A DNA stretch of 64,000 nt, taken from Methylotenera sp. (GTDB lineage Bacteria > Pseudomonadota > Gammaproteobacteria > Burkholderiales > Methylophilaceae). Both the position numbers and the translations under genes were made by a program. The stretch spans positions 95,420 to 159,419 of the forward strand of contig SHXQ01000002.1 in assembly GCA_009693255.1 (NCBI GenBank), in the 5' to 3' direction. Shown in pieces: positions 10,412 through 21,032 of the stretch. The notes under the pieces were generated by a model. The model had not been told where the DNA came from and did not search any database. It saw only the letters and a program-made list of their open reading frames with translations. How positions within the stretch are numbered: the first letter of the stretch is position 1; the number at the start of each line of letters is the position of its first letter.

Positions 10412-11494
10412 TTAAATAACAGCCACTGGGTAAGAACCCAGCACTTTTAGAAATGATGCGCGCTGTTGACACTCATTGAGCGCAGCTTTTACTTTTGCAT
10501 CAGTTTGATGACCTTCAATATCGACAAAAAATACGTAATCCCATAACCCTTGTTTAGACGGACGCGACTCGAATTTAGTCATGCTTACGCCATGTTTTGA
10601 CAATGGCTCTAACAACTCCACCATCGCCCCTGGTTTATTTTTAGAAGTCATCACCAATGATGTTTTATCATAGCCAGAGGCCGCCACCTCATGATGACCT
10701 AACACTAGAAAACGTGTCGTATTTTTAGCATCATCTTCAATATTTTCCGCCAGCACATTTAAGTCAAATAGCTCCGCTGCACGTTTACTTGCAATCGCTG
10801 CCGCAAACGTACCGTCCGCTGAAACTAGGTCGTGTATCATCTGTGCCGCACGCGCATTACTAGTCACCGCCTCGCGCCCAGCTTTGGGTATGGTCTTACT
10901 TAACCACTCATGGCACTGCGCTAAAGATTGCGTATGAGAAAACACATGTGTAATTTTCGTAATATCCGCTTGCTGGGAGAGTAAACAGTGATGAATCGGT
11001 AGCGTCACTTCGCCACAAATTTTCAATGAACTAGCAAGCAGTAAATCAAGCGTCAAACCAATAGCACCTTCAGTTGAGTTTTCAACTGGCACTACGCCAT
11101 AATCAACTTGATTAGCCTCAACCGTACGAAATACCTCATCAATTGAACCGCACACTAGCGCCGTTCTACCCAAACCAAATTGCTTAAGTGCAGCTTCTTC
11201 GCTATAAGTACCTAGCGGACCTAAAAAAGCAATGGAGAGTTCTTTTTCTAGCGCCCGACAATTAGACATCACGGCACGAAAAATATTGCTGACAGCCTCA
11301 TTAGACAGTGGACCCGCATTACTCTCCTGCAAACGACGCAACACCTGCGCCTCACGTTCAGGACGATAGATCACGCCATCCTCTTTTAAAGTACCTATTT
11401 GACGCGCAAGCTTTGCCCGCTCATTCACAAGCTTAAGCACTTGCTCGTCAATGGCGTCAATTTGATTGCGATGTTGTTTAAGTTGTTCTGACAT
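10412..11494 (-). CDS. pheA: Bifunctional chorismate mutase / prephenate dehydratase
   Basis: N-terminal CM (RNQIDAIDEQVLKLVNERAKLA), PDT (FLGPLGTYSEEAAL, TTRFLVLG), C-terminal ACT (ESRPSKQGLWDYVFFVD). Confidence 0.95.
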   Translation of the reverse strand: MSEQLKQHRNQIDAIDEQVLKLVNERAKLARQIGTLKEDGVIYRPEREAQVLRRLQESNAGPLSNEAVSNIFRAVMSNCRALEKELSIAFLGPLGTYSEEAALKQFGLGRTALVCGSIDEVFRTVEANQVDYGVVPVENSTEGAIGLTLDLLLASSLKICGEVTLPIHHCLLSQQADITKITHVFSHTQSLAQCHEWLSKTIPKAGREAVTSNARAAQMIHDLVSADGTFAAAIASKRAAELFDLNVLAENIEDDAKNTTRFLVLGHHEVAASGYDKTSLVMTSKNKPGAMVELLEPLSKHGVSMTKFESRPSKQGLWDYVFFVDIEGHQTDAKVKAALNECQQRASFLKVLGSYPVAVI

Positions 11495-11510
11495 TTTACT
11501 AAGTCACTCT

Positions 11511-12587
11511 CTAGTGAGCTTGTTCAAATTCTTGCATGTAGGTTACCAAAGTTTGCACACCTTCTATAGGCATTGCATTATAAATGCTAGCGCGCATTCC
11601 ACCTACGGTACGATGACCTTTTAGTTGCAATAAACCATGCGCTTCAGCGCCCTCCAAAAAGGCCTTATTTAACGATTCATCACGCAAGAAAAATGGAATA
11701 TTCATGCGAGAGCGATTGGCTATTGCAACAGGATTAACGTAAAAGTCCGTGGCATCGATATAGGCGTAAAGTAGCTGCGCTTTTGCAATATTTTCTCGCT
11801 CAATTGTGGCCACCCCACCCCTAGCAAGCAACCATTCAAACACCAAACCAGCAATGTAAATACTGTAAGTGGGGGGCGTATTCACCATAGACTGATTTTC
11901 AGCCTGCGTTTTCCAATTAAACACGGCAGGCGTCAGTGGCGAAGCTCTATCTAGCAAATCTTCGCGCACAATCACAATACACAAACCTGCTGGCCCTATA
12001 TTTTTTTGCGCGCCACCATAAATCACGCCATATTGACTAACATCAATAGGCCTTGAAAGTATGTGTGACGACATGTCAGCAACTATAGGCACGCCATATG
12101 TATCTGGAAGATCAAAAAACTCAACACCACTCATCGTTTCATTGGTACAAACATGTAAATAAGCAGCGTTTTTATTTAGTTTCCAACTTGAAAAATCAGG
12201 CACTTTTGTGTATTTATCACATTCACTACTAGCAACCACATTAATTTTTCCGTAAGCACTCGCATCTTCAACGCTACGCTTACTCCATCCGCCAGTTACT
12301 GCATAATCGGCAGATTTACTAGCAAGCAAATTTAGCGGAATCATCGCATTTTCAGCAATAGCCCCACCTTGTAAAAACAACACTTTATAATTGCTAGGGA
12401 CATTCAATAGCATACGTAAGTCAGCTTCTGTTTTAGCTAAAATACTCATGAAGTCTTTGCCGCGATGCGACATTTCCATCACGCTCATACCAGAGCCATG
12501 CCAATCAAGCATTTCAGCTTGAGCGCGCTCTAATACAGGCTTTGGTAATACTGCAGGCCCTGCTGAGAAATTAAAAATCCGAGTCAT
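11511..12587 (-). CDS. serC: Phosphoserine aminotransferase
   Basis: IFNFSAGPAVLPKPVL...EMSHRGKDF; GGWSKRSVEDASAYG. Confidence 0.96.
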   Translation of the reverse strand: MTRIFNFSAGPAVLPKPVLERAQAEMLDWHGSGMSVMEMSHRGKDFMSILAKTEADLRMLLNVPSNYKVLFLQGGAIAENAMIPLNLLASKSADYAVTGGWSKRSVEDASAYGKINVVASSECDKYTKVPDFSSWKLNKNAAYLHVCTNETMSGVEFFDLPDTYGVPIVADMSSHILSRPIDVSQYGVIYGGAQKNIGPAGLCIVIVREDLLDRASPLTPAVFNWKTQAENQSMVNTPPTYSIYIAGLVFEWLLARGGVATIERENIAKAQLLYAYIDATDFYVNPVAIANRSRMNIPFFLRDESLNKAFLEGAEAHGLLQLKGHRTVGGMRASIYNAMPIEGVQTLVTYMQEFEQAH

Positions 12588-12606
12588 TCTTCATGCTTTA
12601 TTGTAA

Positions 12607-15171
12607 TTAGGATTGGTCGTCTACTTCTGACTCTGAATCGTCAGTTTCAACAATTTTTTCAAGGCCAGAAAGCTTCTCACCTTCGCCTAAATTAATGAGC
12701 GTCACACCTTGTGTCGCGCGTCCTAGCTCACGAATTTCTTTAACGCGTGTACGAATCAATACCCCACCCGTCGTGATCAACATAATTTCATCTTCATCAT
12801 TCACTAGTTTTGCGGCAACGACTAAACCATTACGCTCACTCACTGCAATCGCTTTTACACCCTGCGTGCCACGACCTGAGTGGCGGAAATCGGCCAGTTG
12901 CGTACGTTTTCCATAACCATTCTCGGTAGCCACCAACACGGTTTGCTTGTCATCATCCGCAATTAACAATGAAAGCACTTGCTGTTTAGCGACCAACTTC
13001 ATGCCTCTTACACCGCGCGTAGCACGGCCCATTTGGCGCACAGCTTCCTCATCAAACCACACCGCTTTACCACCATTTGAAACCAACACAATATCGTTAG
13101 ATCCGTTAGTCACTTCAGCACCGATGAGATAATCACCCTCGTCTAAATTAATCGCGATAATGCCTGATTTACGTGGGTTAGCAAACTCAACCAGCGCGGT
13201 TTTCTTCACGGTACCAAGCGCAGTCGCCATAAAAATAAAACGGTTTTCGTCAAACTCTTTTACAGAAAGAATTGCATTAATTTTTTCGCCTTCTTCTAGC
13301 GGGAATAAGTTCACAATCGGTTTGCCACGTCCGGTACGGCTACCTTGAGGCACTTCGTATACTTTAAGCCAATAGACGCGCCCACGGCTACTAAAACACA
13401 GTATGTAATCATGCGTATTAGCAACAAACATCTTATCAATGAAGTCATCTTCTTTAGTTGGCGCAGCTTGCTTGCCTCGACCACCACGGCGCTGAGCACG
13501 ATACTCATCTAAAGGCTGCGACTTAACGTAACCCGTGTGTGAAAGTGTGACGACAACATCTTGCGGTGTAATTAGGTCTTCCAAGGATAAATCTTGTGCG
13601 TTCACCACAATTTCACTACGGCGTTTGTCGCCAAATTGTTTTCTAATCTCAGCAAGCTCTTCACTAATGATGGTTGTCACACGTGATGGCGTAGCTAAAA
13701 TATGGAGTAAGTCCGCAATAATATCCATCACTTCTTTGTATTCACTAACCACTTTATCTTGCTCTAGGCCCGTTAAGCGCTGTAAGCGCATTTGCAGAAT
13801 TTCCTGCGCTTGCACATCACTTAATTTGTAACCGCTAGCCGTTAAACCAAAATCAATACTCAAACCTTCTGGACGTGAAGCTTCCATCGCGGCACGCCTC
13901 AACATATCTTCAACAACTGGCGATTTCCAAACTTCTGCCATCAAATCTACTTTTGCTTCAGGTGGCGTCGGTGCGGCTTTGATTAACGCAATCATTTCGT
14001 CCACATTAGCAAGAGCAACCGCTAAACCTTCCAAGATATGGCCGCGTGAACGCGCTTTTTTCAATTCAAATACGGTACGACGCGTAATCACTTCACGCCT
14101 GTGGCGTAAGAACGCCTCTAACATTTGCTTAAGATTAAGCAGTCGTGGCTGACCATCCAACAAGGCCACCATGTTCATACCAAACGTATCTTGCAGCTGT
14201 GTTTGCTTGTACAGATTATTCAGCACCACTTCTGCAATTTCGCCGCGTTTAAGCTCAATCACCACGCGCATACCAGATTTATCTGATTCATCGCGCAGAT
14301 CAGAAATGCCTTCAATCTTCTTCTCGTTAACTAATTCAGCAATTTTTTCAACGAAAGTTTTTTTATTCACCTGATACGGAAGTTCATCGACAATCAGCGC
14401 CTGCCGACCACCACGCTCCAAATCTTCCACATGCGTACGACCACGCATCACCACGCGCCCACGACCTGTACGATAACCTTCTTTCACACCAACTGTACCG
14501 TAAATAATACCCGCAGTCGGAAAGTCAGGTGCCGGAACTAGCTCAATCAACTCTTCAATACCCATTTCAGGGTTTTTAAGTAAGGCAAAACAAGCGTCCA
14601 ACACTTCATTTAGGTTGTGTGGTGGGATATTGGTCGCCATACCAACGGCAATACCTGAGCTACCATTAATGAGTAAGTTGGGAATACGAGCCGGCATAAT
14701 GAGTGGCTCATGCTCGCTACCGTCATAGTTAGGCCCAAAATCGACAGTTTCTTTATCGATATCGGCTAATAACTCATGTGCAATTTTTGCCATGCGGATT
14801 TCGGTATACCGCATCGCCGCTGCATTGTCGCCATCCACAGAACCAAAGTTACCTTGACCGTCTACCAACATATAGCGTAATGAGAAGTCTTGCGCCATAC
14901 GCACGATGGTGTCATACACCGCAGTATCACCATGCGGGTGATATTTACCAATCACATCACCGACAATACGCGCAGATTTTTTGTAAGGCTTATTGTAGTC
15001 GTTGCTAAGCTCATGCATGGCATATAAAACGCGGCGATGCACTGGCTTCAAACCATCTCTAACATCGGGTAAGGCGCGACCTACAATCACGCTCATCGCA
15101 TAATCAAGATACGATCTACGCATCTCATCTTCCAAGCTAATTGGCAGGGTTTCTTTAGCGAACTGATCCAT
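12607..15171 (-). CDS. gyrA: DNA gyrase subunit A
   Basis: 854 aa; [39 protein letters not shown] catalytic Tyr region, C-terminal beta-pinwheel repeats. Confidence 0.98.
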   Translation of the reverse strand: MDQFAKETLPISLEDEMRRSYLDYAMSVIVGRALPDVRDGLKPVHRRVLYAMHELSNDYNKPYKKSARIVGDVIGKYHPHGDTAVYDTIVRMAQDFSLRYMLVDGQGNFGSVDGDNAAAMRYTEIRMAKIAHELLADIDKETVDFGPNYDGSEHEPLIMPARIPNLLINGSSGIAVGMATNIPPHNLNEVLDACFALLKNPEMGIEELIELVPAPDFPTAGIIYGTVGVKEGYRTGRGRVVMRGRTHVEDLERGGRQALIVDELPYQVNKKTFVEKIAELVNEKKIEGISDLRDESDKSGMRVVIELKRGEIAEVVLNNLYKQTQLQDTFGMNMVALLDGQPRLLNLKQMLEAFLRHRREVITRRTVFELKKARSRGHILEGLAVALANVDEMIALIKAAPTPPEAKVDLMAEVWKSPVVEDMLRRAAMEASRPEGLSIDFGLTASGYKLSDVQAQEILQMRLQRLTGLEQDKVVSEYKEVMDIIADLLHILATPSRVTTIISEELAEIRKQFGDKRRSEIVVNAQDLSLEDLITPQDVVVTLSHTGYVKSQPLDEYRAQRRGGRGKQAAPTKEDDFIDKMFVANTHDYILCFSSRGRVYWLKVYEVPQGSRTGRGKPIVNLFPLEEGEKINAILSVKEFDENRFIFMATALGTVKKTALVEFANPRKSGIIAINLDEGDYLIGAEVTNGSNDIVLVSNGGKAVWFDEEAVRQMGRATRGVRGMKLVAKQQVLSLLIADDDKQTVLVATENGYGKRTQLADFRHSGRGTQGVKAIAVSERNGLVVAAKLVNDEDEIMLITTGGVLIRTRVKEIRELGRATQGVTLINLGEGEKLSGLEKIVETDDSESEVDDQS

Positions 15172-15301
15172 GTGTGAGCTGACTTTTAGTTGTTTTTGTG
15201 TAGCGCAATTTTAGCATGAATTCCCTGCAAATTAGTAGCGCTAACATTGATTAAAAGATGCTTATCATTCAGCAACTATCGCATCATAGCTATGATTTAC
15301 A

Positions 15302-16513
15302 TCATGAAACTGTAAGTGCTAATAAGTCAGCTTTCAGATCGTCAACATGCTCCAAGCCAACAGCAATTCTGACTAGGCTATCATCAATTCCAGTGGCAGC
15401 ACGGTCTTCTGCCGTCACCCGACTATGGGTAGTGGTAGCCGGGTGCGTAATGGTACTTTTTGCATCCCCCAAATTAGCCGTGATTGAAATTAGCCTTGTC
15501 GCATCAATGAGCGCCCAAGCAGCATCCTGGCTGGTTTGTCCGGCCTTTGGCTTGACTTCAAAGCTAACAATGCCGCCACCATTACTTTGCTGTTGCATCG
15601 CCAGTGCATGTTGTGGGTGCGATACCAGTCCCGGATAATACACACGAGCCACATTGGGCTGCGCCTCTAGCCACTTTGCTAAGGCTAAGGAATTTTTTGC
15701 ATGTGCATCCATACGAATATAGAGTGTTTCCAACCCTTTTAAAAATACCCAAGCATTAAATGCGCTCATGGTGACACCGGCTGTACGCAAAAATCCGTAC
15801 ACAGGCTCCATTAACACTTTAGAGCCCAGTACTGCGCCGCCTAAACAACGACCTTGCCCGTCTATATACTTAGTTGCGGAATGTATAACAATGTCCGCTC
15901 CCAATGCTAGCGGCTGCTGAATTACTGGCGTGCAAAAACAATTATCCACCACTAAATGCGCACCTGCTTTATGCGCAAGGTCTGCCAAAGCGCGAATATT
16001 ACAGACCTCAGTTAATGGATTTGACGGCGTTTCAACAAAAAATAATTTAGTATTGACTGTCACGGCGGATTGCCATTCATCTAAATTAGTCAGAGAAACA
16101 AATGTGACCTGCAGGCCCCACCTAGCAAGAATATTGCTAAAAAGTTGCACGCTAGTACCAAAAATACTACGAGAAGCCACGACATGGTCACCGGCATTAC
16201 ACAAACCCATCACACAAGCCAATATTGCAGACATACCAGTAGACGTCGCCACACATTGCTCCGCACCCTCTAAAGCTGCCAGCTTGTTTTGAAACATGGT
16301 AACGGTTGGGTTGGTAAAGCGTGAGTAAATATTGCCCGGTTCGCTACCACCAAAGCGGGCTGCCGCTTGTGCTGCACTCTTAAATCTAAAGCTAGAGTTA
16401 AGAAATAACGCTTCTGAATTCTCACCAAATTCAGTCATCTCGCTACCCGCGCGCACAGCCAAAGTTTCTGCTTGATAAATAGGCACTTCAGGATGGTGCT
16501 GATGTTTAGTCAT
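15302..16513 (-). CDS. metZ: O-succinylhomoserine sulfhydrylase
   Basis: Cys/Met metabolism PLP enzyme (IHSATKYIDGQGRCLGGAV). Start taken at MTKHQHHPEV (ATG at 16513, preceded by GAGAAT) rather than the ORF-track start at 16537, which abuts the terminator hairpin. Confidence 0.9.
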   Translation of the reverse strand: MTKHQHHPEVPIYQAETLAVRAGSEMTEFGENSEALFLNSSFRFKSAAQAAARFGGSEPGNIYSRFTNPTVTMFQNKLAALEGAEQCVATSTGMSAILACVMGLCNAGDHVVASRSIFGTSVQLFSNILARWGLQVTFVSLTNLDEWQSAVTVNTKLFFVETPSNPLTEVCNIRALADLAHKAGAHLVVDNCFCTPVIQQPLALGADIVIHSATKYIDGQGRCLGGAVLGSKVLMEPVYGFLRTAGVTMSAFNAWVFLKGLETLYIRMDAHAKNSLALAKWLEAQPNVARVYYPGLVSHPQHALAMQQQSNGGGIVSFEVKPKAGQTSQDAAWALIDATRLISITANLGDAKSTITHPATTTHSRVTAEDRAATGIDDSLVRIAVGLEHVDDLKADLLALTVS

Positions 16514-16539
16514 AATATTCTCGTGTGATCTGGGCATTA

Positions 16540-16578
16540 AAAAACCCGTTTAAGCTGTTGTGGCCAAAACGGGTTTTT
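16540..16578 (-). terminator. Intrinsic terminator in the metZ leader (riboswitch expression platform)
   Basis: Minus strand AAAAAAACCCGTTTTGGCCACAACAGCTTAAACGGGTTTTTT: stem AAACCCGTTT/AAACGGGTTT followed by a U-tract, between aptamer and metZ. Confidence 0.85.
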
Positions 16579-16587
16579 TTCACTCGC

Positions 16588-16659
16588 TTTAGCTGTATTT
16601 ATAATGCGCCCGCAAGCTGAGTAAGACCTTGTTTAAGTTAAGTCACTCAAATCAGCGCA
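16588..16659 (-). ncRNA. SAM-II (SAM_alpha-like) riboswitch aptamer upstream of metZ
   Basis: Minus strand TGCGCTGATTTGAGTGACTTAACTTAAACAAGGTCTTACTCAGCTTGCGGGCGCATTATAAATACAGCTAAA; matches remembered SAM-II landmarks (GCGCUGAUUU ... GCUUGC ... GCGC ... AUAAAU-AGCUAAA) with perfect P1 TGCGC/GCGCA. Confidence 0.82.
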
Positions 16660-16664
16660 ATTTC

Positions 16665-16693
16665 ATATTATGCGTAACTTGGCCAAAGGTCAA
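16665..16693 (-). promoter_or_regulatory. Putative sigma70 promoter for the metZ riboswitch transcript
   Basis: Minus strand TTGACC (16693-16688), 17 nt spacer, TAATAT (16670-16665), just upstream of the aptamer. Confidence 0.55.
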
Positions 16694-16705
16694 GAGGCTT
16701 ATTTC

Positions 16706-18244
16706 TTATTCCACCACTTCATCTTCAAAGTTATCGATTAAGTTTAAATCCATTTGCGTACTAGCATTCGATGGTTTTTGCTTTTTATTCACATCACCCC
16801 GCGCAGCTTCAATGTTGGCTAAATAAGCTTCACTGATATCCCCTGTCACGTATTTTCCATCAAAACAAGAACAATCAAAATCTTGGATTTTAGGGTTGCT
16901 TAACTTAACGCCGCTCACCAATGCATCTAAATCTTGATAGATGAGGGCATCTGCCCCTATTTCTTGGCAAATCTCATCATCAGTTCGACCGGTGGCAAGT
17001 AGCTCATCGCGACTAGGCATATCAATGCCATATACGTTAGGGAAACGGACTGGCGGTGCAGCAGAGGCAAAGTAAACTTTGTTTGCGCCAGCATCACGCG
17101 CCATCTGCACAATTTGTTGTGAAGTCGTTCCACGCACGATAGAATCATCCACAAGCAATACGTTTTTACCTTTAAATTCTATACCAATCGGATTGAGTTT
17201 TTGACGTACCGATTTTTTACGCAAGGCTTGGCCCGGCATAATAAAGGTGCGGCCGATATATCGATTCTTAATAAAGCCTTCACGATAGTCCAAACCCAAG
17301 ACTATTCCGACCTGCAAGGCACTGGGCCGACTAGTGTCTGGTATTGGAATGACCACATCAATTTTTTTATCCGACCATTCGCGCTTAATTTTTTCCGCCA
17401 AACTTTTACCCATGTCTAAGCGAGTTTGATAAACAGAGACATCATCAATCACTGAATCTGGTCGCGCCAAGTAGACGTATTCAAAAATACATGGGTTTAG
17501 TTTAGGATTTTCTGCACATTGACGGCTATAAAAATTACCGTTCATGTCGATGAAGATAGCTTCCCCTGGCGCGACATCCCGCACCATTTTGAAGCCTAAA
17601 ACATCAAGCGCAACGCTTTCAGAGGCCACTATGTATTCCGTGCCTTGTGCAGTTTCAAGCTTGCCAATCACCAAAGGGCGAATGCCATTTGGATCACGAA
17701 ATGCTAGCAAACCAAAATTGGCTATCATCGCCACCACGGCATAAGCCCCTTTACAGCGCTTATGTACACCGCTCACCGCATCAAAAGTCATATCGGTATT
17801 GAGTATAGCATTATGCGAAGTTTGTTCAATTTCGTGCGCAAGCACATTGAGTAGCACTTCTGAATCTGAATTAGTATTGATGTGACGTAAATCTTGACGA
17901 AACATCTCAGATTTTAATTGTTCTGAATTAGTTAGATTGCCATTGTGTCCAAGTACGATACCAAATGGCGAATTCACATAAAACGGTTGCGCTTCTGCTG
18001 CACTAGAAGAACCTGCGGTGGGATAACGCACATGCCCGATACCGACATTACCCACCAGACTGCGCATGTGACGTGTTTGAAAAACGTCTTTGACTAGACC
18101 ATTATTTTTATGCATGAAAAATGTATTGCCATCAGTGGTCACAATGCCTGCGGCATCCTGACCTCGATGTTGCAATACTAACAAACCATCGTATAGCAGT
18201 TGGTTAACTGGGTTTTTACCAACAATGCCTATAATTCCACACAT
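16706..18244 (-). CDS. purF: Amidophosphoribosyltransferase
   Basis: [60 protein letters not shown]. Confidence 0.98.
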   Translation of the reverse strand: MCGIIGIVGKNPVNQLLYDGLLVLQHRGQDAAGIVTTDGNTFFMHKNNGLVKDVFQTRHMRSLVGNVGIGHVRYPTAGSSSAAEAQPFYVNSPFGIVLGHNGNLTNSEQLKSEMFRQDLRHINTNSDSEVLLNVLAHEIEQTSHNAILNTDMTFDAVSGVHKRCKGAYAVVAMIANFGLLAFRDPNGIRPLVIGKLETAQGTEYIVASESVALDVLGFKMVRDVAPGEAIFIDMNGNFYSRQCAENPKLNPCIFEYVYLARPDSVIDDVSVYQTRLDMGKSLAEKIKREWSDKKIDVVIPIPDTSRPSALQVGIVLGLDYREGFIKNRYIGRTFIMPGQALRKKSVRQKLNPIGIEFKGKNVLLVDDSIVRGTTSQQIVQMARDAGANKVYFASAAPPVRFPNVYGIDMPSRDELLATGRTDDEICQEIGADALIYQDLDALVSGVKLSNPKIQDFDCSCFDGKYVTGDISEAYLANIEAARGDVNKKQKPSNASTQMDLNLIDNFEDEVVE

Positions 18245-18318
18245 GAATAAAGCCTTAAATGATTGATTCTATATTATAAAAATTTCTTTACTTACAAGAC
18301 AAGCTTGTCAGCGCTAAT

Positions 18319-18810
18319 TTAGTCGTATTTAATGTACTTAGCAATACTGACTGGCACCCACGGCAACAAACTGACGACTAAAGCCTCAATCGGCGCACTG
18401 AACATAGCGTTTTTCCAGCGATCATCTTGGGGGGCATCAGTAAGTCCGGCTAGAAATACTAGAATACAGACTACTAACAAACCACGAGCCAAGCCAAAAA
18501 AAGCACCAAATAAACGATTAAGCCAACCTAAACCTATCTTCTTAAAAATTGCTGAGAGTGCGATAGCCAACAAACTGGTAATCAATAATGTGGAAAAAAA
18601 TAGTACTAAGAGTGCCGCTAAAATACGTAGCGATTCTGTTGGTATATCTGTGGGCATCATCGGCACAACTTGACTCGCATAAGTTTTTGCCACAAAAAAT
18701 GCCGCCACCCAGCCGACAATAGATAAAGCTTCTGCTAGTAAACCGCGCATCACACCTAATATGATGGAAATTCCGATGATTGCCAGTACTAAATAATCAA
18801 AACCAGTCAT
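18319..18810 (-). CDS. cvpA: CvpA family protein
   Basis: FDYLVLAIIGISIILGVMRGLLAEALSIVGW; located upstream of purF as usual. Confidence 0.93.
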   Translation of the reverse strand: MTGFDYLVLAIIGISIILGVMRGLLAEALSIVGWVAAFFVAKTYASQVVPMMPTDIPTESLRILAALLVLFFSTLLITSLLAIALSAIFKKIGLGWLNRLFGAFFGLARGLLVVCILVFLAGLTDAPQDDRWKNAMFSAPIEALVVSLLPWVPVSIAKYIKYD

Positions 18811-18840
18811 GTACGCCTATTATTCCAGCCGAGGCAAACA

Positions 18841-19593
18841 TCATTCATGGCTAATGACCATACCCGACAAGCCTAGTCCCTGCAACTTCACCAGTGCATC
18901 AGCAGCCTCTGAGCGTGATGCGTAGTCACCCGCTCTTAAACGAACTTTTTCACCTTGTGGCGTAGTAATTTTCTCGGAATGAAATGTATAGCCGGCTTCT
19001 TTTAATTTAAGTTGTAACTGCTTGACGTTAGCGGCATCCGAATAAACCCCAACTTGTATGGAAAAATTGGTCTTATTGTTTTGCGTTTTAACTTCCACGG
19101 CTTTTGGTTCTGCTAGTTTTGGTTCGGCTAATGTGCTGACACCAACTTTCACTTCGAGTGCCTTATCTGGCTTAGCTAACAAGTTTTTATTTTCGTCATT
19201 TTTTTTCTCGGCTTCACTTTTTAGATTGCCAGGCCTATTGCTAGCGGCCACCCCTCCTACAGCCTCATTGGCTGCGCTAGGATCATCGGTAACAGCTGGC
19301 TGCACTGGCATAGTATCCAAAGGCGCAGCTATCACAAGCTTATCGACATTAACCTCGACAACACTGTTGCGCGCCTCAGGCATGATAATTTTAATGGCAG
19401 GCTGTGGTGCTAAGCTGACGCGGTCTTGCAAAACCATAGGTAAGACTGTGACCATGAGTAACACTAGCGCTATAGCACCCACCAAGCGGCGGCGTGCACG
19501 TTTTTTTAAACTTAATTCTTGATCATTCGCTAATTCAGGTGGCACTGCTGCTTTCCTTAAAGTGGTTTTTGAGTAATTAGCTAACGCTTGCAT
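18841..19593 (-). CDS. SPOR-domain protein (DedD-like)
   Basis: N-terminal cytosolic and TM segment, C-terminal SPOR (FSIQVGVYSDAANVKQLQLKLKEAGY); between folC and cvpA. Confidence 0.88.
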   Translation of the reverse strand: MQALANYSKTTLRKAAVPPELANDQELSLKKRARRRLVGAIALVLLMVTVLPMVLQDRVSLAPQPAIKIIMPEARNSVVEVNVDKLVIAAPLDTMPVQPAVTDDPSAANEAVGGVAASNRPGNLKSEAEKKNDENKNLLAKPDKALEVKVGVSTLAEPKLAEPKAVEVKTQNNKTNFSIQVGVYSDAANVKQLQLKLKEAGYTFHSEKITTPQGEKVRLRAGDYASRSEAADALVKLQGLGLSGMVISHE

Positions 19594-20969
19594 TCATTAT
19601 TAGACAATAATTGCATCACTGCTGAAACAGTAAAAAATGAACCGAAGACGATTATTTTATCATTTTCATTCACATCTTTATAGGTTTCTATATCAATACA
19701 AGCTTGTCGATAGGCATTCTCTGCACAATTAAAGACCTTAATACAGGCATTTGGTGTCGTGCGTTCAATTATCTCGGCTAAATCTGACGCTAAAGCGCCG
19801 CGCACATGGTCTATATCAGCGACATACCAACCATCAATCTCACCCTTTACCGCCTCTATAACGCCTTTAATATCTTTATCCGCCAACATAGCAAATACAG
19901 CAAAAGTCTTGCCGAGATGGCGCTTACCTTGCCTGGTGCTAGTTGCGCTTAAATTTTCAGCCAGCGCATTTGCCGCCTGCGGATTATGCGCGACATCTAA
20001 AATAAGACGATACAAGCGACTTTCTGACGGTAATCTGCTGACCGTTTGAAAACGACCTGCTAACTTAACTTGAAGCAGCGCACTTGCAATCGCTACCGTT
20101 TTTACGGGCAGTCTAGATTGCAAAGATTCAATGGCAGTGATGGCACAGGCGGCATTACTAAGCTGATAACGACCCTGCAATGCTGGAAGCGGCAAGCTAT
20201 GAACAGTTTTTTCATTCACCTGGTATTGCCAACCATCTTTATCTAGAAGGCAATCAAAATCTTGATGTATACACTTTAAGTCGGCTTGAATTTCATGCGC
20301 ATGAGTAAGTAAACTGGCAGGTGGTTTTATATCACCACAAATAGCTGGTACTGATGCTCTATAGATACCTGCTTTTTCAAAACCGATACACTCGCGCGTG
20401 TCACCCAAGAACTCTTGATGATCTAAATCAACGCTGGTTACTATCGCACAACTAGGATTAAATGCATTGACAGCATCTAATCTACCCCCTAAACCCACTT
20501 CTAAAATGGCCACATCAACGCCGACTTGCATAAAATTCCACACGGCTGCCAAGGTACCCACTTCAAAATACGTGAGCGGAATAGCAAGCTCATTTTCCGC
20601 TATTCTAGCGGCGTCCACCACGGTAAATGCTGCACAAAGATCTTCATCACTCACCTCAACACCATCAACACGCACGCGTTCGTTGTAGCGCAGCAAATGT
20701 GGGGACGAATAACAGCCAACACGATAACCAGCTTGCTGATAGATCTGCTCTAACATCGCGCAGGTAGAGCCTTTACCATTAGTACCAGCAACGGTAATAA
20801 GGGGAAATCTAGGGTCTAATTGAAGTCGATCTATCATTCGCTTCACGCGATCTAAACCCATAGCAATAGATTTAGGATGCAGACTTTCTATATAACTTAG
20901 CCATGAAGTTAAGCCTTTAGGCGCTAAGTCTTGAGAAGTAAGGTCTTGAGAAACTAAGTCTTTAGAAAT
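19581..20969 (-). CDS. folC: Bifunctional folylpolyglutamate synthase / dihydrofolate synthase
   Basis: ITVAGTNGKGSTCAMLEQI, HLLRYNERVRV. The conserved N-terminus SWLSYIESLHPKSIAMGLDRVKRM lies upstream of the ORF-track ATG (20861); the frame is open to an ATT at 20969 preceded by AAAGGG. Confidence 0.9.
   Translation of the reverse strand: MSKDLVSQDLTSQDLAPKGLTSWLSYIESLHPKSIAMGLDRVKRMIDRLQLDPRFPLITVAGTNGKGSTCAMLEQIYQQAGYRVGCYSSPHLLRYNERVRVDGVEVSDEDLCAAFTVVDAARIAENELAIPLTYFEVGTLAAVWNFMQVGVDVAILEVGLGGRLDAVNAFNPSCAIVTSVDLDHQEFLGDTRECIGFEKAGIYRASVPAICGDIKPPASLLTHAHEIQADLKCIHQDFDCLLDKDGWQYQVNEKTVHSLPLPALQGRYQLSNAACAITAIESLQSRLPVKTVAIASALLQVKLAGRFQTVSRLPSESRLYRLILDVAHNPQAANALAENLSATSTRQGKRHLGKTFAVFAMLADKDIKGVIEAVKGEIDGWYVADIDHVRGALASDLAEIIERTTPNACIKVFNCAENAYRQACIDIETYKDVNENDKIIVFGSFFTVSAVMQLLSNNECKR
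20907..20966 (-). repeat. Imperfect 15-bp tandem repeat (x4) in the folC 5' coding extension
   Basis: TCTAAAGACTTAGTT / TCTCAAGACCTTACT / TCTCAAGACTTAGCG / CCTAAAGGCTTAACT = SKDLV SQDLT SQDLA PKGLT. Confidence 0.8.
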
Positions 20970-21032
20970 GAAAAACCCTTTAAATTAGCAAATATTCTTT
21001 GAAATACGATGCTCGGTGAGAAGCCGTTGTAA

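Noticed and set aside
12695-14374. Many plus-strand ORFs of 60-98 aa opposite gyrA
   Set aside because: Antisense shadow ORFs over a clear gyrA; low-complexity Ser/Thr-rich translations, no coherent product. The same logic was applied to antisense ORFs elsewhere (e.g. 1040..1414, 4007..4294, 15258..15638, 19058..19522, 32335..32742, 43530..43829).
16514-16537. metZ start at MPRSHENI
   Set aside because: Abuts the terminator U-tract and lacks a ribosome-binding site; ATG at 16513 has GAGAAT upstream and matches usual MetZ N-termini.
16629-16826. Plus-strand ORF MFKLSHSNQRNF...
   Set aside because: Lies opposite the metZ leader/riboswitch and the 3' end of purF; no ribosome-binding site or homology.
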